From Taxillus chinensis (lineage: Eukaryota; Streptophyta; Magnoliopsida; Santalales; Loranthaceae): a stretch of 64,000 nucleotides of DNA. Below the pieces are notes generated by a model. The model saw only the letters and a list, made by a program, of their open reading frames with translations. It ran no database searches and was not told the origin of the DNA. The position numbers and the translations under genes are program-made. The stretch is from assembly GCA_023512835.1 (NCBI GenBank), contig CM042089.1:54369427-54433426 (forward strand), written 5' to 3'. This document shows positions 22,347-33,250 of the stretch, one piece after another; position 1 is the first letter of the stretch; the number at the start of each line of letters is the position of its first letter.

Positions 22347-24268
22347 ACGGAAAAGAACCCCAGAATAAATTTGAACCAAAATATGATGATGGGATTTTTG
22401 TTGGGTACTCATTACATAGCAAGGCTTATCGGGTCTTCAATAGAAAACTTTTTAAAGTTGAAGAATCTATCCATGTGACCTTTGATGAAACTAATCTTGA
22501 TTGGTCAAAAGTTGCTTCTTCAAGTTCTAATGTACAGGTTCAGGGCAATAACATCGACTATTTTAAGTTTATGAATGTTCCTGTTACACATACTAACCAA
22601 CCACATGGCACCAGCGAAGCACAAAGAAATGATATGGATGATGCTACGGATGAATCGGACTCAGGACTACCATTAAACTCCGGACATACTCCTACGGATA
22701 TCCAAAATTCCGGAGTACCTTCAAGTCCGTCCGGACCAGTTAACATTGAAAGCAACAGTGTTGAAGAACCACCTAGTTCTACCGTACCTGCTAATACAGA
22801 AACATCTGGTCCGGAAGAAGCTCAACCAGCGGATATACCTGAACCACCTAATCTGGTAGAGCTTCAAATTATTCAAGATCAACCATCACATGCACAAAAT
22901 TACAGGTGGACTCGAACCCATCCCTCAGATCAAGTGATTGGTGATCTTACTGTTGGTGTAAAAACAAGAGCAGCCACCTCCAACATTTGTCTTTACTCAT
23001 GTTTTCTATCACAAATAGAACCAAAGATGGTAGATGAAGCTCTTTAGGATTCGAACTGGATAGAAGCTATGCAAGAAGAGCTGAATCAATTTAAGAGAAA
23101 TGATGTGTGGACTCTAGTACCAAGGCCTAAGTCTCAGCAAGTCATTGGAGTTAAATGGGTATTCCGGAATAAGCTTGACACAGATGGAATAGTAATCCAG
23201 AACAAAGCCAGACTGGTAGCCAAAGGATATCGTCAAGAAGAAGGAATAAACTATGACGAGACCTTTGCTCTAGTAGCAAGACTTGAGGCAATCAAAATGT
23301 TCTTGGCGTATGCTTCGTATAAAAACTTCATAGTTTATCAAATGGACGTCAAAAGCGCATTTCTAAATGGAGATCTTCAAGAGGAGGTGTACGTTGAACA
23401 ACCTCCCAGTTTCATTGAACCCAAGGCTGGACATCTAGTCTACAAGCTACGGAAAGCCTTGTATGGTTTGAAGCAAGCTCCAAGAGCCTGGTACGACACA
23501 TTGTTAGAATTCCTACTTGCTCACAACTTCCAAAAGGGGAAGATAGACACCACTCTATTTCTACAAAAAGAGAAAGGACATACTTTGATCGTACAAATAT
23601 ATGTGGATGATATCATTTTCGGATCAACAAATTCGAAGCTTTGTGAAGAGTTTGCAAAGTTGATGACTGGAAAGTTTGAGATGAGCATGATGGGAGAACT
23701 GTCCTACGTCCTTGGAATAGAAGTTAAACAATTGAAGGAAGGGATCTTCATTAATCAAGCTAAGTATACATGTGATCTTATTAAGAAGTTTGGTATGGAA
23801 GGTTCATCTCCCGTCAAGACTCCGATGCCAGTCAGTGCCAAGTTAGATCCTGATGTGGACGGCAAATCAGTAAATGTGACTGACTACAGAGGGATGATAG
23901 GATCCTTGCTGTATCTTATAGTAAGTCACCCGGACATTATGTTTGCAACTTGCATCTGTGCACGATATCAGGCGAATCCCAAGGAGTCACATATGCTTCA
24001 TGTTAAATGGATATTAAGGTATCTCAAAGGAATGATGAATTTGGGACTCTGGTACCCAAAGGAGTCCAACTTCACCTTATCTGGATACTCTGATGCTGAT
24101 TTTGCTGGGTACCGCATTGACAGGAAAAGCACAAGCGGTACGTGTCAGTTTCTTGGAAATAGATTAATTTCATGGTTCAGTAAGAAGCAGAATTCCGTAT
24201 CAACCTCTACTGCTGAGGTGGAATACATAGTTGCTGGGAGTTGCTGCGCACAACTAATCTGGATGTAA
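22340..24268 (+). pseudogene. pol: SIRE reverse transcriptase and RNase H start, one TAG
   Basis: One frame runs from 22340 to the TAA at 24266 except for TAG at 23045. It begins with the integrase C-terminus (FEPKYDDGIFVGYSLHSKAY) and a Pro/Ser-rich linker. The copia RT starts at about 23085: [19 protein letters not shown], then [40 protein letters not shown], and the active site [11 protein letters not shown] near 23601. RNase H begins near 24075 with GYSDADFAG and reaches [11 protein letters not shown]. The 399-codon stretch 23069-24268 is continuously open and keeps the catalytic residues, so it is the best preserved part of this pol. Confidence 0.92.
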
Positions 24269-24547
24269 AGTCAACTTACTGACTACGGTTTCAACATGAC
24301 ATCTATTTCACTCTACTGTAACAACACCAGTGCAATTGCTATCAGCAACAATCCTGTCATGCACCCAAAGACGAAGCACATTGAGGTAAGGTATCACTTC
24401 ATTCGCGACCATGTTCTCAAAAAGCACATATCACTGGAACATGTTGCTACTGAAGATCAACTGGCAGACATACTTACAAAGCCCCTACCTGATGCAAGGT
24501 TTTCTGAATTACTCTTCCGATTAGGTACGCTTGAGTTTTCTGCATAG
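24269..24547 (+). pseudogene. pol: SIRE RNase H C-terminal part
   Basis: Same frame as the RT after the TAA at 24266. It contains YCNNTSAIAISNNPVMHPKT, KHIEVRYHFIRDHV and DQLADILTKPLPDARF, the conserved C-terminal blocks of copia RNase H, including the Asp of the CDN-like box (here CNN) and the KHI-H motif. It ends TAG at 24545. Confidence 0.88.
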
Positions 24548-26132
24548 CTTCACTTAAATCACTCAATAGTATATCTTATTTCAGAACATGCATTCTGCTT
24601 TTATTGAAAGTAATAGATTCATACCGAAGTTAATTTTTGATCATACTTACTACTTAACGTGTCCCATGTGTCTGATAAATACCAAAGTTTTTTTTTGGGA
24701 GGATGCTTGCATTTCCCGACTGAAGTCGTTTAAGCTAACATGATTAAAACTTACATGAATCATCTTTTTAGGATTTCATGATCTTGATTCTCATTCTCCA
24801 ACGCATGACAAATGCCGGTTCATTTAGATTGCTCTATTATCATGTATAGTTGAAGAAATGAAATGGGTTAGCTCGGAATGTCTGGTGGATGTATATGCAG
24901 TCGCAGTCTGATCAGCTTCTGAAGTGTAGGTTCCTAAAAGGGTAGACAGCGCTAACTTTCCCAAATCGAAGCAGGAAACGTCAACCGAGAGGATCACACA
25001 ATCTACGGGGGAGAAAATGCTTCATTGATCGATCTAGTAATACCCCTCGTATATGTCTCATGACCTCTTTCCTGGTTGTCTAACTGAGGGGGAGTCTTTC
25101 ACTGAGAGGATCACATGATCTAAGGGGAGCAAAAGCTTCATTTATTACCTCTTAATGACCCCTTTATGTCTCGGATGCTCCTTCCTCTAAACTTTCACTT
25201 TCGGATCTGACTGGACATGCAATGATGAATCAGAATTGTGGCATGGCTGGATGTCTTTCTTTCCTCAACTGTGCATTTTAATTGGACAATCATCTGCCTG
25301 CTTTTGACATGTGTTCATATCCCCAGTTTCACTCATGAATCCTAACTTGGGAAAATCATATGATTTTTAATTTATCTTAGCTATCACTGTTAGTATGAAG
25401 GTTTCGCTATGTTGACCTACATGAACTTATGTGTTTATCAGTTGTCATATGCATTTTCTTCAGTAATTTAATCATAATTCACATGTATGTGTCTTGTTAC
25501 TATTCTTACATATGCATAAGTTCTGTCTCTTTTTAGTTCGGATTATGATGTTCTCATTTAGACTATTTGATCCATATCCGTACTAACTCAACCTGTTAGT
25601 CTACTGTTTCTTTAGTTTATTTTTCCAGCTACAGGTTCAGATTCACTTTGCACTTCATTGCTCTATCTTGTTTTGATGTCTCGGATTTGAAGTGTTGTGG
25701 TACTTCCTATTTCCTCGATACCAAGACAGCAAAGGAATCAACCTTTATCAGCACTCAGCTTCTATGGACAGTCAGTCTATCATGCGGATATAGTTCACAC
25801 GGACAATATCAAGCCCGGATGAGAGTCGCTTTAATTCCTCCTAACTCTTGGAATTCTCAATTCGCGATAAACCAAGTGATTATCTTACATCACATCTTTT
25901 TGAGGAGGAATAATGATGGTTCATTAAATGCACGTCTCGAGCCCGGTAATTTGTTTTTTCAAAATTCGGAAGTATGAATATAGTTGTCATTATTGAATGG
26001 TTATCACGGCCGCCACATCATCAGTTTACTTGACGGCGCTAATACATCAAGTCTAATGACATCGGATTGTCAGGCGGATCACTACTCATCTCGCTTAAAC
26101 CCGAGACCCGCTGGCTTCCACGGAATGGGTCC
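24548..26132 (+). other. Spacer between pol and the accessory ORF, with internal polypurine tracts
   Basis: No coding domain is seen; the 25648-25977 and 25984-26397 frames have no recognisable protein. Polypurine-like tracts GGGGGAGAAAA (about 25007), GAGGGGGAG (about 25085) and AAGGGGAGCAAAAG (about 25122) occur. Two of them lie in an imperfect duplication that starts GAGAGGATCACA and ends GCTTCATT. The last 130 bases hold a promoter-like segment for the accessory ORF. Confidence 0.5.
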
Positions 26133-26140
26133 TATTTATA
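26133..26140 (+). promoter_or_regulatory. TATA-like box upstream of the SIRE accessory ORF
   Basis: TATTTATA lies about 116 bases before the first good ATG (26256). It is followed by a CT-rich, leader-like stretch containing AACCCTAAACCCTCG and TTCCTTCTCCTTC. The Athila accessory ORF has the same arrangement (TATAAATA at 49781, ATG at 49911). An independent transcript is inferred, not shown. Confidence 0.4.
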
Positions 26141-26255
26141 CTGAACTCTCACGCATGCGCGAGGTTATCGCTTTCACTACTCAGAACCCTAAACCCTCGT
26201 TGTTTTCTATTCACCAAAGACCTCCCCTTCCTTCTCCTTCAATCTTCCAATTCCA

Positions 26256-28925
26256 ATGGCATCTCCTGCTCTCTACGGCGTTGTTCCTGCCATCTTGTCG
26301 ATTGGGCCGGCATTTTCGACCCTCCTGCCTAGCTCGACGAGGTTCGCTGCTTGCTAGCCTCCAGTGGTCTCCTCGACATCGTCTCTGCCTCGGTTGATCT
26401 TCTCATCTCAGATATCCGATCATTCTATGAGCACTTCGAATCTAGTGACCAGTCAATTGTCTCTGGTATCCCAGGTCAACCCATTAAGATCACTCCTCAA
26501 GTGATCCGTGACGCCTTCCATTTCCCAAGCGGCAGTGATTACTGGACGAGCGCTCAAACCATGGCTACTGCCATGGGATGTCCCTCCAAAGTGAAGGAAT
26601 ACAAGCTGAAGTCTTTTCAAGGCCCCTATCGTTGTATGGCCACCATACTCAGTCGATGCTTACTGGCTCGCTCTACAGCTCTTGACTCAGTCCCGTACGA
26701 TTTGCTCCTGGCAATGTACATGGTCTTTGAGCAATTACCTCTAGACTGGGGCGATTTTCTTTTTCGGGTTATGCGGAACGGCAAACGAAATTCGTCTTTC
26801 GGACGGATTCTCTCACAACTTTTCAAATATCTTCGCCCCGCGCACTTCCAGGACCAGTTGACAATTCCCTTCCCGCAGAATTTTTACTTTCGTCATCTCA
26901 CCTCCGATGGGACGCTCACTGTCCGTTGTCCTCCTGTCTCTCGTGCACGTGTTGTTGTATCGAAACATCAAGATAGTTCCATTGGTGACCCCGCCCCCAG
27001 CTCGGGTCACGAGGTTAGCTCCACCCACTGGTCTTCACGCATCCGGTCCGTTGCCGCTTCGGCACGCTCCCATAGTTCGTAGCACAATGTTCGTGCTGCT
27101 CCTTCTGATGCTGCAGGGCTCTCTTAGCCGCTTCCCCATGACACTGTTTCTTTAGCCCCTCCTGCTCATGCCCCTGTTGTTATCCCTCCTGCTGCTGCTG
27201 CCGATGCTGCTACTGGTGCTCCAGCACCCACCTCTCCAGTGACTGCTGCTGTTGCTTGTCATCGCTGACATACCTACCTCTCCTACAGCTGCCTCTCCAG
27301 CACGCATTGTTGACCCTCAAGACTACCTCGACCATCTTCCCACCGACATTCTGACTGACTGCTGGCTCCGTTTTAGTCTAGCTCACACTGCCGACATCCC
27401 TGAATCTGCTCTCCGGGTGTATTACACCAAACATACCCAAACCCCGGAAGCTATGATTCTTTGGAACTCTGACCACGGTTTTCTAATGCCGTCTCTGCTT
27501 TAGGCCGCACCTCCAACTGATGCTGCCTCTTTCGGACTTGCTCCTGACGCACAGACTCCTATCCCTGCTGAGGCTGGTCCCCCCTCTCATGTGGACATTC
27601 CCCTCATTGACCACTTCGGTTAGAGTGGCTCCGCTACACCTGCTGCTGCTGCTATTCCCTCATCGTTCTCTCCACCTGTTGACTCCTCCGCCCTACGCAC
27701 TCCTGCACCTCTACATGCGGGGGAGTCCTCAAAGGCTCCTGCCTCTAGCCTTGGGCGTACCTCATTTGCCACGATCCTGTCTGAAGCCACGGTCTCTGCT
27801 CAGCTAGATCGTATTGCGGAGGACAATCGCTCCCGGGCCTAGGTTATTGCTAATAAAGTTGATGAAATCAGGACCCAGATCCTTTCCGCTCTCTCCAACT
27901 CCTCTCTCTCACTGGATCGGAAGCTAGACCTTATTGCCCAATCTCTTTCGGGCCTATCCACTTCTGTCCGGGATTTGACTCAGGTTGTGGGTCGTCCTTC
28001 TCGCCCTCCTCGCCGATCTGCCAAATAGGGGGAGAATGCCCCATATGATCCATCCCCTTCCACTACTGGCGTTCCCAGCCGAAGACCTGCACTTACTCTT
28101 CCTCCGGGCCTCTCGGTTCCCAAATGCAGCCGATTCTCTGGACCGTCCAATGCTGCTCCAGCTCTTTTTGACTGTCCCAGCTCCTCCACTGCAGCTCCCT
28201 CCTCATTTGCTCAGGCTCCGCAAGTCACATTTCTCCCATCATACGCGGAATTGGACCCATATGATACAGATGGGCATGTACATGCAGCCATGTTAGCATA
28301 TGCGAGTGTTGCTCCCTCTACCCCAAAAAGGTTTTTGTCATCTCTGTCCCCTTTCTCCCCTGAAGACATAAGCACCCTACTGTCGGAGAAAGGATAGTTC
28401 TCCATTGAGGACATTGACAACTTCACCTTGGCGGTGAAGGAAGAGATGAGGTTGTTCCCCACCTTGTACCAAGAAGAGCATCTGATCGATATCCTACCTT
28501 GTTGGCTTGATCACTACCTTCCTGAAATGGAATTCCTTCAGACCCTCATCAATGGAACAGCTGAGAACAGTAAGCCATGGAAAGATCTTACAATTGTTCT
28601 CATTCCATACAGGATTAGCACTCCTCATTACATGCTCGCAGTCTTCTCCATCAAGGATAAGAGAGTTGTTCTGCATGACTCTCATCAGGGTGTCGGACAT
28701 CAGATGAGAAGAAGCCAACTTGGACCATTGCTCCGGACTCTGTCAGATGCTGTCAGATAGAGTGGACTTTTCGAATCAATTGGCCAACCTCCTTTGCCTC
28801 CCAATGCTCTTCTCAATTCGACAATTCTGAGCAAAGGAGAAGTTCCCCAACAATCTGACGGAGAAAGCTGTGGAGTCTATGTCTGCTACTTTATTAGGCA
28901 CCTTTTGAAGTATGATCCTAACTAG
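26256..28925 (+). pseudogene. Accessory ORF: plant transposon-protein-like domain, coiled coil, Ulp1/C48-type protease
   Basis: Lies between pol and 3' LTR, at the env-like position of SIRE elements, but I see no signal peptide or transmembrane segment. ATG 26256 opens in one frame; the N-domain is in another (26333-27082): ASSGLLDIVSASVD, PIKITPQVIRDAFHFP, YRCMATILSRCLL, LPLDWGDFLFRVM. An Ala/Pro-rich stretch follows, then frame 27252-28925 with a coiled coil (about 27800-27970) and a C48-like domain. That domain shows His at 28626 in STPHYMLAVF, Asp at 28677 in VVLHDSHQG, Gln at 28851 and Cys at 28869 in PQQSDGESCGVYVCY. Ulp1 proteases process or remove SUMO. Nine in-frame stops, all TAG (26330, 27080, 27125, 27501, 27621, 27840, 28026, 28395, 28758), so it is inactive unless stops are suppressed. 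Confidence 0.8.
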
Positions 28926-29147
28926 AATTATTTTTTTTTGTGCACTAAAGAACAACCTAAGCGGCTAAGGGAGCAGGCAGGAACTAAAATCTTCAAGTAC
29001 AGTAAGCCTTACAATTCTTAGTATAACTTTTGTACTAAGGCTTACTTTGTATTACGGTTGTTGCTGACATAGTGAAAATTTCTTTTGTTTATGTATATCT
29101 TGCTGCCTAGCTGGATCAGATTACAAAGGGTTTGGCATATCCATATT
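28926..29147 (+). other. 3' untranslated part of the SIRE element
   Basis: T-rich, non-coding, leading into the polypurine tract. Confidence 0.5.
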
Positions 29148-29155
29148 GGGGGAGA
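29148..29155 (+). other. Polypurine tract of the SIRE element
   Basis: GGGGGAGA, one base before the 3' LTR start TGTTGGATC. It is the plus-strand primer site for reverse transcription. Confidence 0.9.
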
Positions 29156-29156
29156 T

Positions 29157-30347
29157 TGTTGGATCAAACCTAGAATTTGGATGATGCGGATCAAACCCTA
29201 TGTAATTTGATTTGAGATGTTTCATGTTTATTCTAAGTCTGTGCAGAAGATAAAACTTTAATCCGGACCTACTTCTATAAGAGCAAAGCAAAGGACAGGA
29301 TATATAATCCTGATCCGGATTATCATGAGTGTCGTCAAACACTTGGTAAATAACCAAGTCTTTATCCGGAGTAAGGACTCTCTGCACGGACTAATCACTT
29401 GACATTCGAGCGGAGTAAGAAATGACTGATGCGGAGTAAGGAATCCGAGTCTTTCATTCGAGCGGAGTAAGAAATGACTAATGTGGAGTAAGACAACTGA
29501 TGCGGAATAAGGAATCCGAATCATTACTCAGCGGAGTAAGGAACTCACATAGAGTAAGGAAGCGCTGATGCGGAATAAAGATTCCGCATATCTACCTCAT
29601 GCGGAGTAAGGAAGTGTTGACACGGAATAAGGATTTGAGGACTTCATGTACACGGAGTAAGCAATAACTGACACGGAGTAAGGATCCGAGCCTCGTTGAT
29701 ACGGAGTAAGGAAATCTACACCGGACTAAAAAGACGCTACTTCAACTTATCCATACCGCATTTATGATATCAGCTCGCTGTGTTCTGATGTAAGACAAAC
29801 TCATTGAAGATCTAAATTGTCCTACACATGGAGCACTCGGAGATGTGGATGCAGTCCCAAATGCAATTGGAATCAAGCGAAGTAATTCAATTCACTTATG
29901 CTTCCAATATTTCGAGCTCCACATCCGAAGCAGTTATAGCAGAAGCATTTTCCGAGAAGAACTTAATGTTTACACAGTGCTCGGAAAATATAATTCCAAG
30001 TTAGATTCCTAGGATGTCTATATATATCTGTAGTATTGTATATTTCATAAAAAGCGCACATACAAAAGGAAGAACTAATACGCGCGTGAGGAAGGCTGTT
30101 GAATAAGAGCTCATAGAGATTATCAACGCCAGTGTGTGTAACTGTAAAATTGAGTGTTGTTGTAATCAGCTGTAATTGCTGCTTATTTTGTTGTAATTAT
30201 CATCAAATAATAAAGCAAAATACTTCCACTATCTGGTTATCTTCCACACTGATTTTACATCTTTTAACCAGATTGTGCTATACTTGTGAGAGAAAAGAGT
30301 TTTGATTTGAGCCTATTCACCTCCCTCTAGGCTCCTAGGGACTAACA
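29157..30347 (+). repeat. 3' LTR of the SIRE element
   Basis: 1191 bp, TGTTGGATCA...GGGACTAACA, partner of 15062-16250. Holds the repeat array (29403-29712) and TATA-like box at 30018-30027. Followed by target duplication CACAA. Confidence 0.95.
29403..29712 (+). repeat. GCGGAGTAAGGA repeat array in the 3' LTR
   Basis: The same array as 15308-15625, with a few substitutions. Confidence 0.85.
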
Positions 30348-30765
30348 CACAAGCTCTGTATCTACTAAAAAATAACTCTCTTTTGTTTACAGTAGCACTC
30401 TGAGTACACTTTTACGCACATGTTATCGAGTATTATAAGTTCAAAGCACAAGCGTGCCTATACCAAAAAGCACACTTTACAAGATCTATGTATCAGTATA
30501 TATAAATATCCAGAGTAAACATTCTTGGAATTGGATTTTCTGAGCGTTGAGTAGCATTGATGATCTTCTCAGAAAATACCTCTGCTTTAATTGATGTGGA
30601 GGTGGAGCTCGAGATATTGGAAGTATAAGCGTATTAAATTGCTTCGCATAATTCCAATTACGTTAAAAGCTTGTCTACGCCCTCAAGTGGTCCACATGTA
30701 AGATGATTTAAGTGTTTCAATGGATTTTTCTTACATTGGGATATTGTCATCACTAGTTTTCGTCC
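30348..30765 (-). mobile_element. SIRE-related LTR on the minus strand, right part
   Basis: On the minus strand it carries CTTCCAATATCTCGAGCTCC and related segments that match the middle of the SIRE LTR (TTCCAATATTTCGAGCTCC). It continues the LTR broken at 15061. The array-bearing 5' half of the LTR is missing, replaced at about 30766 by the Tat/Ogre-like sequence. Confidence 0.7.
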
Positions 30766-32558
30766 GTGCCCGTTTGGGGTGGGCTTAAACTAAACCAATG
30801 GTGAGAAATTTAGAGTCGCCACCGACTATTTTGGGGTACAGTTGGATACCCTCTACTTTGAGTAGTTTAAGGTGTGGTCTGCGTTATCAGAGAGGGGTTC
30901 GGGAGTGGGTTACGTGTAGGGAAGGATTAACACCCCTACACGCCCTTTCGGTATCTATTTTTGGAGGAGGAAGTTTCTATTTATTTTCATTGCTGTGATT
31001 GGGTTAAGCTTCCTTAAAAGTCTATGTTTTTTATTTAGCTAAGTTATTTCTTAAGGTTATGGTTAACATTGATTTACCCTAAATTTATAAAGGGAATCTT
31101 AAACGTTTTGTTTTGCTTTTCGTTTAAAGTGGAAAATGAAATCCTAAGGTTTTTTTTGTTTTGTTTTGGTTTTTCATTTTTTTTTGTTTTGTTTTTTTGT
31201 TTTTTTGTTTTTAGTTCGAAAACATTTTTTTTTTGTGTTTTGGTAAAAGCTTTTTGTTTTGTTTTTGTTTTGTGTTTGTTTGTTTTTTTTTTCAAAAATT
31301 GAAGTCCTAAAAATTGAAATAATTTTCAGTTTTTTTAGTTGGAAAACGTTTTTTTGTTTTGTTTTTATTATTTATTTTTTGAAATAGCTAAAACTAAGAA
31401 CTAACACATGTTGTTTTTTCCTTTTGAAAATGTGTTCTCCATTTTTTTTGTTTGAAAGGATAAAACTATAAACTAACACAGGTTAAACAATAACATATAA
31501 AGTTGTGTGTGTGATTGTGATATCCACAAATGAAATAACAACTCATACTTTTTTTCTTCATCTCCTCCTTTTTTGTGGCTCTCTTTGCTCCTTTTTTTTG
31601 TTTTGTCTTTACTATATTTTTCATATTACAACGTACAACATAAAAAGAAAGAAAATACAACGAAAATACAACAAAAAATACTAAAAATTACATCAAATAT
31701 AAATATAAATAAGCTAAAAAATGAAAACCAGAAAAATACTAAAAAATTTACATCAAATATAAATACAAATAAGTTAAAAAAGAAAGAAACAAATGCAAAT
31801 TGAACTGACTTTGGCTTGAATGGGGCTTCAATATGGAACTTCCATTTGAAATATCCTGTCTGCACCAAAAGTCGCCTGCTCACCCAAATTGCCAAATTAC
31901 AGTAGCGCCAAGTGCAAAAATCATCTAGGATTTACTGTGGAGTTTGCAATGGTACGTTGGAATTTTTTAGCAGATAATGAAAAGACAATTTTTTTTTGGG
32001 GTAGAAAACGTGAGAGAGAGGGAGGATGTTTGTTTTGGGCAAGAAAACCCATAAAAGAGAAAGAGAGAATCTGGGGGACTTTTTCTTTTTATGGTTTTAG
32101 GAAACAAAGCTAAGGGAAAGAGAGAGTATGAGAAGGATTTTTTTGTTTTTGGTTTTGGGAAAGGGAGAGAGTTTGGGCAAAAATCTGGGTGTTCCTCTCT
32201 GGGCGTAAGTCTGTGCAAAGGGAAAAAGCTTGGGCCTCTTTTGTGTGAGGGGAAGGACTCCCTTTTTAATGCCTTTGGACGTAGCCTCATTATTGCTGCA
32301 TTTATTGATGTATTAATTATTCATGCCAATATTTTTTATTTTTCGATTCCATCTTATGTCGGGTGGACTGACGACCTATGATTGCCCTTTTTGGTTTCAT
32401 ATGAGCACATGTGACCGATAGGCGTTGGAAAGCATCTGCATAGCTAATACAGACACATCCTATGAAGAAACAGTGAGCTAGCCCGTGGATAGGCCAATCA
32501 GCGAAGGTCAAAGGTTAGTAGGGTCAAAGGTTAGTGCAGGCTCGGATCTGGATCAATG
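30766..32558 (-). mobile_element. Tat/Ogre-like LTR on the minus strand
   Basis: GAGTCGCCA at 30813-30821 is the reverse of the primer motif TGGCGACTC. Beside it, GAGAGGGGTTCGGGAGTGGG and AAGGATTAACACCCCTACAC match, in reverse, the tail of the plus-strand LTR near 11700-11822. T-rich homopolymer (31140-31400) and A-rich (31640-31800) stretches follow. The segment 32285-32515 is homologous to 230-500. No protein domain is seen; all ORFs here come from homopolymer sequence. The right end is cut by the copia LTR at 32559. Confidence 0.45.
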
Positions 32559-33250
32559 TGTTGGGAACTATAGGATTTGATGAAGCTGCCAAAACCATTT
32601 TAAGTCTGGAGACTCGAAGATTCGAAGGTATTATGGTCGAAGAGTTGAAGCTCATAGAAGTGAAACTATCACAAAGCATACTGATAAGAGACTCGTAGAC
32701 TTATAGGGGTCTGGAGGCTCAAAGCGAGTAAGTGACAAAAAAACACGCGAGTCGTAGATCCTCAAGGTCCTAGAGTCGTAGAGTTAAAGTTCAGAAAAGT
32801 GTAAGTCACGACACGCAAAGATAAACTCGTAGACTCGTAGTGTCGAAGAATTCTCAAAAGAAGTGACTAGACATCGATCGACTCGAAGCCCGTATAATTG
32901 AGTCTCTAAATGTAGCTAAGACACTTAACAGAACCAAATCTGCTACTAAGACTCGAAGACTCATAAGGTCGTAGAGTTGAAGCCATAAACACTGTTAATA
33001 AACAAAATGGAGATGAACAGACTCGAAGATCGAAGGTCGAAGAGTCCATGCAATATAAATTGACAAATGAAAAGATAACTGTCACTCGTAGGGTCGTAGA
33101 GACTCGAAGATCTGAAAGGCTGAGAGTTATAGCTAAATCGACAAAGCCGTAGAGTCGAAGACTCGAATAGAGTGATTCATACATCTAATCTAACCTGGAC
33201 TCCAGCCATGAAGACTTGAAGATATGTGAGTCATAGACTCGCATGAATTA
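32509..33250. repeat. GACTCGTAG/GTCGAAG minisatellite, mostly inside a copia LTR
   Basis: Repeated cores GACTCGTAG, GACTCGAAG, GGTCGTAGAGT and variants recur about every 10-40 bases. From 32559 it lies in the copia LTR; a short part precedes it. Confidence 0.8.

Larger units (their letters stand above)
15062..30347 (+). mobile_element. SIRE-type Ty1/copia element with accessory Ulp1-type ORF
   Basis: LTRs of about 1.19 kb (15062-16250 and 29157-30347) are flanked by the 5-bp duplication CACAA (15057-15061, 30348-30352). Primer site TGGTATCAGAGCAAG and polypurine tract GGGGGAGA are intact. The order gag, protease, integrase, RT, RNase H is the copia order. The long gag with two Cys-His boxes, big size and a 3' extra ORF fit the SIRE/Maximus lineage. 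A solo LTR (17471-20023) interrupts gag. Removing it leaves about 12.7 kb. Downstream of pol is an accessory ORF (26256-28925) encoding a C48-like protease. LTRs look about 96-97% alike by eye. Confidence 0.95.

Noticed and set aside
27520..27807. Leu/Pro-rich ORF
   Set aside because: Shadow frame of the accessory ORF's Ala/Pro-rich linker.
26256..28925. Envelope protein in the SIRE element
   Set aside because: The position fits, but I see no signal peptide or transmembrane helix, and the C-terminal motifs match C48 protease better.
31069..31895. Phe/Lys-rich ORFs on both strands
   Set aside because: Produced by T- and A-rich homopolymer sequence.
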